Source: Nitrosomonadales bacterium
Lineage (GTDB): Bacteria > Pseudomonadota > Gammaproteobacteria > Burkholderiales > SG8-41
Direction: 5' to 3'
DNA: 7,935 nucleotides
NCBI GenBank assembly: GCA_009885185.1
Contig: VFLF01000199.1
Coordinates: 1 to 7,935, forward strand
Of the stretch, positions 1 through 5,877 are shown piece by piece. Every line of letters begins with the position of its first letter. The first letter of the stretch is position 1. The position numbers were made by a program, and so were the translations under genes. The notes beneath the pieces are model-generated. The model ran no database searches and had not been told where the DNA came from. It saw only the letters and a program-made list of their open reading frames with translations.

Positions 1-132
1 GGCGTCGCCAACCGCTTTGTGCGGCTGGAATCCGTCGGCATTCGCGGCAACGGACACATGATGATGCTGGAGAAAAACAATCTCGACATCGCCGCGTTTC
101 TGACCCAGTGGGCGCGCGAGACTATTCGCTAA
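1..132 (+). CDS. Alpha/beta hydrolase, C-terminal fragment (5' end outside window)
   Basis: Frame 1 is open from the first base to a TAA at 130-132 and encodes the last 43 residues of a protein. The fragment contains G-N-G-H-M-M-M-L-E-K-N, with the His at codon 19 (bases 55-57). This matches the region around the catalytic His near the C-terminus of alpha/beta hydrolase-fold esterases. The following helix (DIAAFLTQWA) fits the last helix of that fold. The Ser nucleophile and acid residue lie outside the window, so the substrate cannot be judged. It lies 47 bases upstream of a second, unrelated-looking hydrolase on the same strand and probably shares its transcript. The fold assignment is moderately secure from the motif; the reaction is unknown. 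Confidence 0.7.
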   Translation, partial: GVANRFVRLESVGIRGNGHMMMLEKNNLDIAAFLTQWARETIR

Positions 133-179
133 CGCTCCGGCCCCGCACCTCACAGCTCATTCACACTAAAAGAAAAATC

Positions 180-1364
180 ATGCCCGCCAATACCGCCTGT
201 TCCCCCTGGATCGAACACATCGCCGGCAACATGGTGTGGTCAAACGCCATTCTCGTCACCAAGGGCATGGCGCCGTACGGCGCGGTGGCGCTGGGCGAAA
301 TCGACGCGGTGTGCGAAAAACTGCGCGCACGCCAGGCCGAGCCGCACGCGTGGTGGGAAGAATGGAGCGCCATGGCCCAGCGCCTGCACGCACGCGCCGA
401 TGCCGCCGAGGCCGCCGGCCACCGCATGAGCGCGGGCAATTATTATCTGCGCGCAGGTATGTATTACTTCACCGCCGAGCGTTTTATCCAGCCCGGCCCC
501 GACAAACGCGAGATGGGCCGTATTGCCATCGACTGCCAAACCAAAGGCATCCTGCGGCGTTATCCGAATGTCGAGCGCGTGGAAGTGCCGTTCGAAAACG
601 GCAAGACGCTGCCCGCGTTTTTTATGAAGGCGTTGAACACTACCGCCGCGCGCGCACCCACCATCGTGGTGTTCAACGGCATGGATAACTGCAAGGAAAT
701 GAGCGTGCTGTTCGCCGGGCTGGAATTCGCCGCGCGCGGCTGGAACACGCTCGCCATCGATGGGCCGGGGCAAGGCGAATCGCTGCGACTGCGCGAGCTG
801 TATGCGCGCCACGATTACGAGGCCGCCGGCACGCCCGCGTACGACTTCGTGGTCGCGCGTGCCGATGTCGATGCCGCGCGCGTGTTCGTGATGGGCTACA
901 GCTTCGGCGGCTACTACGCCTCGCGCGTCGCCGCCTTCGATAAACGCTATCGCGGCGGCATCGCGATGAGCGCGCTACACTGGGATCTGCACGGCTGGCA
1001 ACGCGACATCAAGCGTCGTCAGGACGCCGACCCCAAAGGCACGCCGCAATCAGCGTTTCACTTTCGCTGGATCATGGGCTGCATGGACGACCCGGACGGT
1101 GCCAACACCGCGCTGGAAAAAGCCAAAAAGTTTTCACTCGAAGGCGTGGCGGACAAGATCACCAACCCCTTTATCATCGTGCACGCGGCAAACGACACCG
1201 TGGTGCCGGTCGCCAACGCGCACAAGCTGTATGAGACAGTGGCGTCGAAAGACAAGCATCTGAAAATTCTCACCTCCGACGACGGCGGCCACTATCACGC
1301 ACAGGCCGACAATCGGCAGGTCGGCATTGATTATATTGCCGACTGGATCGAGGATCGGCTGTAA
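180..1364 (+). CDS. Alpha/beta hydrolase, 2,6-dihydropseudooxynicotine hydrolase/FrsA-like family
   Basis: A 394-residue cytoplasmic hydrolase with no signal peptide. Residues 1-130 form a Trp/Tyr-rich helical region (NMVWSNAILVTKGM, NYYLRAGMYYFTAERF), typical of the family that includes 2,6-dihydropseudooxynicotine hydrolase, an enzyme cleaving C-C bonds next to a ketone. The alpha/beta core follows: DGPGQG at 194-199, nucleophile elbow G-Y-S-F-G with Ser241, probable acid Asp339 in AANDTVVP, and probable base His371 (or His373) in GGHYHA. ATG at 180 is chosen because conserved-looking sequence begins there. A GTG at 108 would add 24 unlikely residues and overlap the upstream gene. The Shine-Dalgarno is poor (A-rich AAAAGAAAA). 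Two Bug binding proteins follow 5 bases downstream, suggesting it processes the compound they bind or a derivative. The exact substrate is not determinable; a general acyl/ester hydrolase is possible. Confidence 0.87.
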   Translation: MPANTACSPWIEHIAGNMVWSNAILVTKGMAPYGAVALGEIDAVCEKLRARQAEPHAWWEEWSAMAQRLHARADAAEAAGHRMSAGNYYLRAGMYYFTAERFIQPGPDKREMGRIAIDCQTKGILRRYPNVERVEVPFENGKTLPAFFMKALNTTAARAPTIVVFNGMDNCKEMSVLFAGLEFAARGWNTLAIDGPGQGESLRLRELYARHDYEAAGTPAYDFVVARADVDAARVFVMGYSFGGYYASRVAAFDKRYRGGIAMSALHWDLHGWQRDIKRRQDADPKGTPQSAFHFRWIMGCMDDPDGANTALEKAKKFSLEGVADKITNPFIIVHAANDTVVPVANAHKLYETVASKDKHLKILTSDDGGHYHAQADNRQVGIDYIADWIEDRL

Positions 1365-1369
1365 TCGGC

Positions 1370-2338
1370 ATGACAAATATCGCTACCCTACGTTCTTTGC
1401 TTGCCGCGACAGCTCTTGCGCTGACCACCGCCGCCCAAGCCAACTACCCGCAGCGCCCGGTGCGCGTCATCATCCCCTACTCCCCCGGCGGCTCGTCCGA
1501 TGCGGTGGGCCGCATCGTAGGCCAGAAGCTCGGCGAGAACCTGAAGCAGCAATTCGTCATCGACAACCGCCCCGGCGCATCGGGTTCGCTCGGACGCGAG
1601 ATCGTGGTGCGCGCCTCGCCCGATGGCTACACGCTGCTGATTGGCGATTCGCCGCACACCATCAATGTGCATGTGTTGAAGACCATTCCCTACGATCCGA
1701 TCAAGGACTTCACCGCCATCACCCTGCTGGCGAGTGCGCCGCAGGCATTGGTCATCCATAACGGCCTGCCGTATCAGAACGTCAAGGAATTCGTCGCCGC
1801 CGCCGCGGCGCAACCGGGCAAATTCAATTACGGCTCCGGCGGCAGCGGCTCGATCACGCAACTGGCGGGCGAACTGTTCAAGCTCGCCACGCGCGTGAAT
1901 CTTACCCACGTGCCCTACAAGAGCATCGGCATCGCCACCGGCGACGTGCTCGGCGGACAAATGCACGCGGCGTTTCCCACGCTGCCAGGCATCGTGCCGC
2001 ACGTGCGCGGCGCGCGGCTGCGCGCGCTGGGCATCAGCAGCGCCAAGCGTTCGCCCGCGCTGCCCGACGTGCCGACGTTCGAGGAAAACGCCATCAGCGG
2101 CATGATCGTCACCAACTGGTTCGGCCTCTTTGCACCCGCGCGGCTGCCGCCGGATTTGCTCGGCGCTCTGCACAAGGCCGCGCTGGAGGCGATGAACGCA
2201 CCCGACGTACGCGGCAAACTCGGCAATCTGTCACTAGACATCACCACTATGAAGCCCGCGGAGTTCGATTCCTTTCTCAAGCAGGAACTGGAAAAGTGGG
2301 GCAAGGTGGTTAAAGCAGCGGGCATTAAAGCGGAATAA
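1370..2338 (+). CDS. Bug-family (TctC/TTT) periplasmic solute-binding protein, copy 1
   Basis: A 322-residue protein of standard Bug length. Residues 1-24 are a Sec signal peptide: short polar start, Ala/Leu core, cleavage expected after A-Q-A (24/25). The mature protein opens with NYPQRPVRVIIPYSPGG, a family hallmark. It keeps the ligand-loop signatures PGGSSD (39-44), NRPGASG (66-72) and SPDGYTLL (83-90), then YDPIKDF and the C-terminal ELEKWGKVVKAAGI. Family members bind small carboxylates or related ligands between two lobes and feed tripartite tricarboxylate transporters or act as ligand sensors. The gene starts 5 bases after the hydrolase stop. The nearest SD-like GAGGA (1350-1354) is about 15 bases away, so translation is probably coupled to the hydrolase. 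No TctA/TctB genes are visible. The ligand is unknown; the family call is very secure. Confidence 0.95.
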   Translation: MTNIATLRSLLAATALALTTAAQANYPQRPVRVIIPYSPGGSSDAVGRIVGQKLGENLKQQFVIDNRPGASGSLGREIVVRASPDGYTLLIGDSPHTINVHVLKTIPYDPIKDFTAITLLASAPQALVIHNGLPYQNVKEFVAAAAAQPGKFNYGSGGSGSITQLAGELFKLATRVNLTHVPYKSIGIATGDVLGGQMHAAFPTLPGIVPHVRGARLRALGISSAKRSPALPDVPTFEENAISGMIVTNWFGLFAPARLPPDLLGALHKAALEAMNAPDVRGKLGNLSLDITTMKPAEFDSFLKQELEKWGKVVKAAGIKAE

Positions 2339-2343
2339 AACCT

Positions 2344-3312
2344 ATGTTAAAACAAATACTTACGATATCTTCGATACTGCTTTCGCCGACACTGTGCTTC
2401 GCGCAAGCGGCCATCGATAACTACCCGGTGAAAACCGTGCGCATCATCGCGCCGTTTCCGCCGGGCGGCAGCGTGGATACCGTCGGGCGTCTGATTGCCG
2501 CGCGCTTGACCGAGAGCTTCGGCCAGACGTTCGTGGTGGATAACCGCAGCGGCGCATCCGGCAACATCGGCATGGAGATCGCCGCCAACGCGCCGGGCGA
2601 CGGCTACACGTTGGTGGTCAACACCATCCCGCTGGTCACCAACCAGTTTCTCTACAGCAAAGTGCCGTACGATCCGCTGCGCGATTTTGTGCCGGTGTCA
2701 CTGCTGACAGCCACTGCCACCGCGTGCATTGTGCATCCCTCGTTGCCCGCCAAAACCATACGCGAATTGATCGACCTGGCGAAATCACGCGGCAACATTC
2801 TCAACTACGGCTCGGCCGGCCCCGGCACCAATCCGCACATCGCGGGCGAGTTGTTTAACTACCTCGCCAAAACCAATATTTCAGTGATCCACTTCAAAGG
2901 CGGCGGCCCGGCGATGATCGCGGCCTTGTCCGGCGAAGTCGGCATCGGCTTCCCGGCGCTGCCGGATACCTTGCCGCATGTGCGCAGCGGCAAACTGCGC
3001 GCGCTCGGCGTCACCAGCGCCAAGCGCGCGCCGCAATTGCCCAACGTGCCCGCCATCGCCGAAACTCTGCCCGGCTATGAATTCACCACCTGGCAAGGCT
3101 TGCTCGCGCCGAAAAACACGCCGCGCGCCATCGCCACGTCACTGTCCGAACGCATCAAAAAATCCCTCGCCAACCCCGACCACATCAAACGCTTCAACGA
3201 CAGCGGACTGGACATCATCGCCAGCACGCCCGATGAATTTACCGCGCACCTGAAAAAAGAAATCGAAAAATGGGGCAAAGTGATTAAAGAACGCGGCATG
3301 AAAGCTGATTGA
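2344..3312 (+). CDS. Bug-family (TctC/TTT) periplasmic solute-binding protein, copy 2
   Basis: A second 322-residue Bug protein, starting 5 bases after the first. By eye roughly 40% of residues match copy 1, including NYP at the mature start, GASG, PYDP, LRALG, SAKR and EKWGKV. They are therefore ancient tandem paralogs rather than a recent duplication. The signal peptide is residues 1 to about 20-23, with cleavage after CFA or AQA. Ligand-loop motifs are PFPPGGSVD (37-45), NRSGASG (67-73) and GDGYTL (85-90). The Ser in NRSG replaces the usual Pro, and the loop after GYTL differs from copy 1 (VVNTIPLVTN versus LIGDSPHTIN), so ligand range may differ. The first 15 or so codons are noticeably A/T-rich compared with the rest. 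A weak SD-like CGGA lies about 8 bases before the ATG. No membrane transporter partner is seen. Confidence 0.95.
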   Translation: MLKQILTISSILLSPTLCFAQAAIDNYPVKTVRIIAPFPPGGSVDTVGRLIAARLTESFGQTFVVDNRSGASGNIGMEIAANAPGDGYTLVVNTIPLVTNQFLYSKVPYDPLRDFVPVSLLTATATACIVHPSLPAKTIRELIDLAKSRGNILNYGSAGPGTNPHIAGELFNYLAKTNISVIHFKGGGPAMIAALSGEVGIGFPALPDTLPHVRSGKLRALGVTSAKRAPQLPNVPAIAETLPGYEFTTWQGLLAPKNTPRAIATSLSERIKKSLANPDHIKRFNDSGLDIIASTPDEFTAHLKKEIEKWGKVIKERGMKAD

Positions 3313-3314
3313 AG

Positions 3315-3401
3315 TTCGTGAAGCGTCAGGCGTGAGGAGTGAGGCGTAACTGCGTCATTCTGTCCGCCGCCCCTTAATCCTCAATCCTAACTCCTAACAA
3401 C
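3315..3401 (+). repeat. Degenerate heptamer array with inverted copies (locus A)
   Basis: The spacer between the second Bug gene and the dehydrogenase carries consecutive 7-bp units: TTCGTGA, AGCGTCA, GGCGTGA, GGAGTGA, GGCGTAA (3315-3349). After about 24 bases come units in the opposite sense: TTAATCC, TCAATCC, TAACTCC and a decayed TAACAAC (3374-3401). Bases 3332-3344 can pair with 3386-3398, with 11 of 13 positions complementary, so the locus can fold as an imperfect hairpin. The form resembles short tandemly repeated heptanucleotide sequences described in other bacteria. A role as transcript-end or processing structure is inference. Confidence 0.65.
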
Positions 3402-3404
3402 AAA

Positions 3405-4403
3405 ATGACCACCGCCCTCGTATCCAAGGAATTCATCGCCCAATTCGGCGCTGCCTTCAAAGCCGTTGGTGAAGCCGCCGGCAAGCCTGTGACCTTCATG
3501 ACGCTGCCCGCCGAAAAAGGCGCGCGGCTGTCGTCCGAGGAGCGCAGCCGCGTGAACTGCATTTTTCTCGACCGCGACATGCGTTTCGACGATCAGCTTT
3601 ACGGCGCTTACTCCGACGCGCTGCTTCAGATGAACAACCTCAAGTGGGTGCATTACACCAGCTCCGGCATCGGCCAGCAGTTGCATGTGCCTGAATTGAA
3701 TGCCAAGGGCGTGATTACCACCAGTTCCACCGGCTCCAACGCGGAACCGGTGGCGCAGACCGGCATCACCGGCTTGCTGATGCTCGCGCGCGGCTTCGGC
3801 AGCCACATCCGCGGGCAAGCCAAACACGAATGGAAACCGCTGCGCGGCGCGGCGTTGCCCGACGATTTGCGCGGTCAAACCCTGCTGCTGATCGGCGTGG
3901 GCGCCATCGGCAAAAAAGTCACCGGCTACGCACACGCCTTCGGCTTGAAAGTGATCGGCGTGCGGGGCAGCCCAAGGCAAGCCGACGACACGGCGGATGA
4001 ACTGCATCCGCCGTCAAAGCTGGCGGAACTGTATCCGCGCGCCGACTGGATTATGCTGTGCTGCCCGCTCACCCAAGAGACAGAAAACCTCATCAACGCG
4101 GACGCCTTCCAGCGCATGAAAAAAGGCGCAAAACTCATCAACATCGCACGCGGCGAAGTGGTCAATCAAGCCGCCCTGATAGCCGCGCTCAAAAGCGGCC
4201 AACTCGGCGGCGCTGCGCTCGATGCGCACGTGCCGGAACCGCTGCCCGCTGATTCACCGCTGTGGGATTTGCCCAACGTCATCATCTCGCCACACAACGC
4301 CTCGGCCTCCACCGGCAACGAGCCGCGCTGCGCCGAGATGTTCATCGCCAACTTCGGCCACTGGATACGCAGCGAGCCGATGTTCAATGTGCAGGTGTTT
4401 TAA
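3405..4403 (+). CDS. D-isomer-specific 2-hydroxyacid dehydrogenase
   Basis: A 332-residue NAD(P)-dependent oxidoreductase interconverting 2-oxoacids and D-2-hydroxyacids (for example glyoxylate, hydroxypyruvate or longer oxoacids). The Rossmann signature GVGAIG lies at 164-169. Catalytic residues are recognisable: Arg249 in NIARGEVVN, Glu278 in HVPEPLP, and His297 in ISPHNAS. The second Rossmann strand ends VIGVRGSPR (183-191), with Arg where NAD-specific enzymes usually have Asp, which favours NADP(H) by analogy with GhrA-type reductases. The N-terminal substrate domain is divergent. Length is normal for the family. No Shine-Dalgarno is seen before the ATG, because the heptamer array occupies the space. 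It could oxidise or reduce a product released by the upstream hydrolases, but the 92-base repeat-filled gap makes membership of that operon uncertain. The substrate is unknown. Confidence 0.92.
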   Translation: MTTALVSKEFIAQFGAAFKAVGEAAGKPVTFMTLPAEKGARLSSEERSRVNCIFLDRDMRFDDQLYGAYSDALLQMNNLKWVHYTSSGIGQQLHVPELNAKGVITTSSTGSNAEPVAQTGITGLLMLARGFGSHIRGQAKHEWKPLRGAALPDDLRGQTLLLIGVGAIGKKVTGYAHAFGLKVIGVRGSPRQADDTADELHPPSKLAELYPRADWIMLCCPLTQETENLINADAFQRMKKGAKLINIARGEVVNQAALIAALKSGQLGGAALDAHVPEPLPADSPLWDLPNVIISPHNASASTGNEPRCAEMFIANFGHWIRSEPMFNVQVF

Positions 4404-4409
4404 AAACAA

Positions 4410-4476
4410 GGATGAAGGCGGAAGGATGAAGGATGAAAACAGTCAACGGCAGACCGCGGTCAGGTTGTTTTCATCC
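4410..4476 (+). repeat. Degenerate heptamer array with one inverted copy (locus B)
   Basis: Starting 6 bases after the dehydrogenase stop are four adjacent 7-bp units: GGATGAA, GGCGGAA, GGATGAA, GGATGAA (4410-4437). An inverted unit, TTCATCC, sits at 4470-4476, directly next to the stop codon of the opposing exonuclease gene. The array therefore fills exactly the space between the two convergent stop codons. The units fit the same degenerate consensus, GG[AC][GT][GT][AGT]A, as most of those upstream of the dehydrogenase. Confidence 0.7.
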
Positions 4477-4478
4477 TT
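4429..4478. terminator. Putative bidirectional terminator hairpin between convergent genes
   Basis: The arms AAGGATGAAAAC (4429-4440) and GTTTTCATCCTT (4467-4478) are perfectly complementary over 12 bp, and the next inner base pairs too. The loop holds a 10-bp perfect palindrome GACCGCGGTC (4452-4461) that could form a second small stem. It separates the dehydrogenase (+) from the exonuclease (-). No strong T-tract follows on either strand, so a Rho-independent mechanism is not certain; the stem might instead protect 3' ends. The right arm includes the first two bases of the exonuclease stop triplet as read on the plus strand. Confidence 0.5.
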
Positions 4479-5094
4479 AATTTAGCAGCCCCAACTCTTC
4501 CATCCGCAAATAAAGCTCCCGGCAAACCCACGCATCGGTAGCCGCATAAGTCACTTGCGCTTCGGTTAAACGCGGCGCGGCCCAGTTCGAGGTGCGCGCG
4601 CCCTTCGGAATGCGAAAGCCCAAAAAGATCGCCGCCAGATTGCGCACGCCGGTTTGTTCCAGCCCCCGGCTTCGCGCCACCTTCCCAAGATCGACCATGT
4701 TTTTTTCGTGAAAGGGAAACACCGCTTTCAACGTGCGCAGATCGTCCGCCAGCGCCACGCCGGCCTTGGCGATGCGCGCCTCCGACAGTAGTTCAGTCAG
4801 CGCGGGAAACGCTTCGGTGTGGCGCAGCGGAAACAGATACACCGCGCGTGCGGTCGCGACCTGCACCAGGCACGGCAAATGAAACTCGCCCTTGCGAAAC
4901 GACGGCCGCGTTTCGGTATCGAACCCGGTCACGCGCTCCTCGCGAATATCCGCCAGCGCCAGCGCCACCTCGTGCGCCGAGGTCACCTGATGCACCACGC
5001 CGTGATAACGATTGATCGGCAGATTGGCAAGGTCTTCGCGCGAAATGGAACGTGCGATGCCGGCGGGTAACTCGTCTTCGGGTCTGGGGCTCAT
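4477..5094 (-). CDS. DEDDy-type 3'-5' exonuclease, RNase D-like domain only
   Basis: A 205-residue cytoplasmic nuclease. The three exonuclease motifs are present. Exo I is GFDTET with Asp59 and Glu61. Exo II is ALADDLRTL with Asp118 (or 117). Exo III is YAATDAW with Tyr183 and Asp187. This is the DEDDy pattern that coordinates two metal ions for 3'-to-5' hydrolysis of RNA or DNA. Full RNase D has one or two C-terminal HRDC domains; here the protein stops right after Exo III, so it is a stand-alone catalytic domain like those in WRN-exonuclease-type proteins. The ATG at 5094 is preferred. An in-frame start at 5268 would run 89 bases into the opposite dUTPase gene and add a non-conserved 58-residue leader. 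The start lacks a clear Shine-Dalgarno. It is divergent from the dUTPase and convergent with the dehydrogenase. RNA versus DNA substrate is unresolved. Confidence 0.88.
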   Translation of the reverse strand: MSPRPEDELPAGIARSISREDLANLPINRYHGVVHQVTSAHEVALALADIREERVTGFDTETRPSFRKGEFHLPCLVQVATARAVYLFPLRHTEAFPALTELLSEARIAKAGVALADDLRTLKAVFPFHEKNMVDLGKVARSRGLEQTGVRNLAAIFLGFRIPKGARTSNWAAPRLTEAQVTYAATDAWVCRELYLRMEELGLLN

Positions 5095-5116
5095 GTCGCT
5101 GCGCAGCGTAACGCAA

Positions 5117-5145
5117 TTGAGGCGTTTCGGGTAAACGGCGATAAT
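5117..5145 (+). promoter_or_regulatory. Predicted sigma70-like promoter for the dUTPase gene
   Basis: TTGAGG (5117-5122) and GATAAT (5140-5145) are separated by 17 bases, matching 4/6 and 5/6 positions of the sigma70 -35 and -10 consensus. Transcription would begin near 5152, giving a leader of roughly 28 bases that contains the ribosome binding site. It lies in the 85-base divergent spacer between the exonuclease and dUTPase starts. This is predicted from sequence only. Confidence 0.55.
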
Positions 5146-5149
5146 CGCC
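5137..5149. promoter_or_regulatory. Inverted repeat overlapping the -10 element (possible operator)
   Basis: GGCGAT-A-ATCGCC is a perfect 6+1+6 inverted repeat covering the predicted -10 hexamer. A dimeric regulator bound here would block the promoter. No regulator gene is visible in the window, and a 13-bp palindrome can arise by chance in such a region, so this is tentative. Confidence 0.3.
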
Positions 5150-5168
5150 CTCACTTGAGATAACCGCC

Positions 5169-5174
5169 GAAGGA
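5169..5174 (+). promoter_or_regulatory. Ribosome binding site of the dUTPase gene
   Basis: GAAGGA lies 5 bases before the ATG at 5180. It is the clearest Shine-Dalgarno in the window and fixes this start codon. Confidence 0.75.
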
Positions 5175-5179
5175 ATCGC

Positions 5180-5872
5180 ATGAACGCTCCCAACCCCGGC
5201 ATGCTGCTCGCCATGCTGGACCTGCAGGACAGCATGAACAAAAAAATCGACGCGGACTGGCTCGGCAAACGCCACGCCTATCTGCGCGCGGTGCTGGTCG
5301 AAGCCACCGAGGCGCTGGAGCATTACGGCTGGAAGTGGTGGAAAAAACAATCGCCCGACATGCCGCAGTTGCGCATCGAGCTGATCGACATCTGGCACTT
5401 TGTGCTGTCGGAGTATCTGCTGCGCGCCGGCGGCGACAAAACCGCGGCGGCAAACACCATCATCGCCGAATGGACGGCCGGCTCCACGCTGGCATTTGAC
5501 GACACAACCTACGATCCGAACATGCTCGATATACGCCAACAACTGGAACTGCTGGCCGCGCTGGCCGCCGTGCGGCGCATGCACCTGCCGCTGCTGGCGC
5601 GGCTATTCGCTGCCTGCGACCTCACGCCTGCGGCGCTGTTCCGTGAATACGTGTCGAAGAATGTATTGAATCACTTCCGGCAGGATCGCGGCTACAAGGC
5701 TGGGACATACAAAAAGACGTGGGACGGCGCGGAGGACAATGTGCATATGGCCGAAATACTGGCAGAGTTGCTCGACACCATGACCGCGACTGATGAAAAG
5801 TTGCCGGATGCGGTTTATCAGGCACTGACGCAACGCTACGACACGTTGCACGCGGCGGGGAAGCTCACCTAA
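5180..5872 (+). CDS. dUTP diphosphatase, all-alpha dimeric type (dUTPase-like NTP pyrophosphohydrolase)
   Basis: A 230-residue enzyme expected to hydrolyse dUTP (and probably dUDP) to dUMP, limiting uracil misincorporation into DNA. It belongs to the helical MazG-like superfamily, not the trimeric beta-barrel Dut family. Visible motifs are LQDSMN (15-20), with Gln16 where uracil is recognised; E41-x-x-E44 in EATEALEHYGWKWWK; and E67-x-x-D70 in ELIDIWHF. Together these supply the metal-binding acids. Residues 164-187 carry the late signature (NHFRQDRGYKAG, then KKTWDGAEDN) that contacts phosphates. Length and motif order match chromosomal homologs of the Leishmania/Campylobacter/phage-type enzymes. 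A strong SD and a sigma70-like promoter precede it. It converges on the third Bug gene with only 5 bases between the stop codons. Whether the genome also has a trimeric Dut cannot be seen here. Confidence 0.9.
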   Translation: MNAPNPGMLLAMLDLQDSMNKKIDADWLGKRHAYLRAVLVEATEALEHYGWKWWKKQSPDMPQLRIELIDIWHFVLSEYLLRAGGDKTAAANTIIAEWTAGSTLAFDDTTYDPNMLDIRQQLELLAALAAVRRMHLPLLARLFAACDLTPAALFREYVSKNVLNHFRQDRGYKAGTYKKTWDGAEDNVHMAEILAELLDTMTATDEKLPDAVYQALTQRYDTLHAAGKLT

Positions 5873-5877
5873 TCGCC

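Noticed and set aside
108..179. GTG at 108 as start of the 180-1364 hydrolase
   Set aside because: It would add 24 residues that look like translated spacer and overlap the upstream gene's last codons; the family-like sequence begins at the ATG at 180.
1388..2173. 261-codon minus-strand open frame opposite the first Bug gene
   Set aside because: Low-complexity Gly/Ala/Arg/His composition and full overlap with a clear Bug gene mark it as a shadow frame.
3315..4476. Reading the repeat-flanked dehydrogenase as a transposon or CRISPR-like element
   Set aside because: The repeats are 7-bp degenerate units, not terminal inverted repeats or spacer-separated repeats. There is no transposase, target-site duplication or cas gene.
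5095..5268. Longer exonuclease start at 5268 on the minus strand
   Set aside because: The extra 58 residues lie antisense to the dUTPase start and its promoter and show no family resemblance. The ATG at 5094 gives a normal exonuclease-domain length.
4793..5584. 263-codon minus-strand frame spanning the exonuclease and dUTPase
   Set aside because: It crosses two well-supported genes in a different frame and shows no coherent domain.
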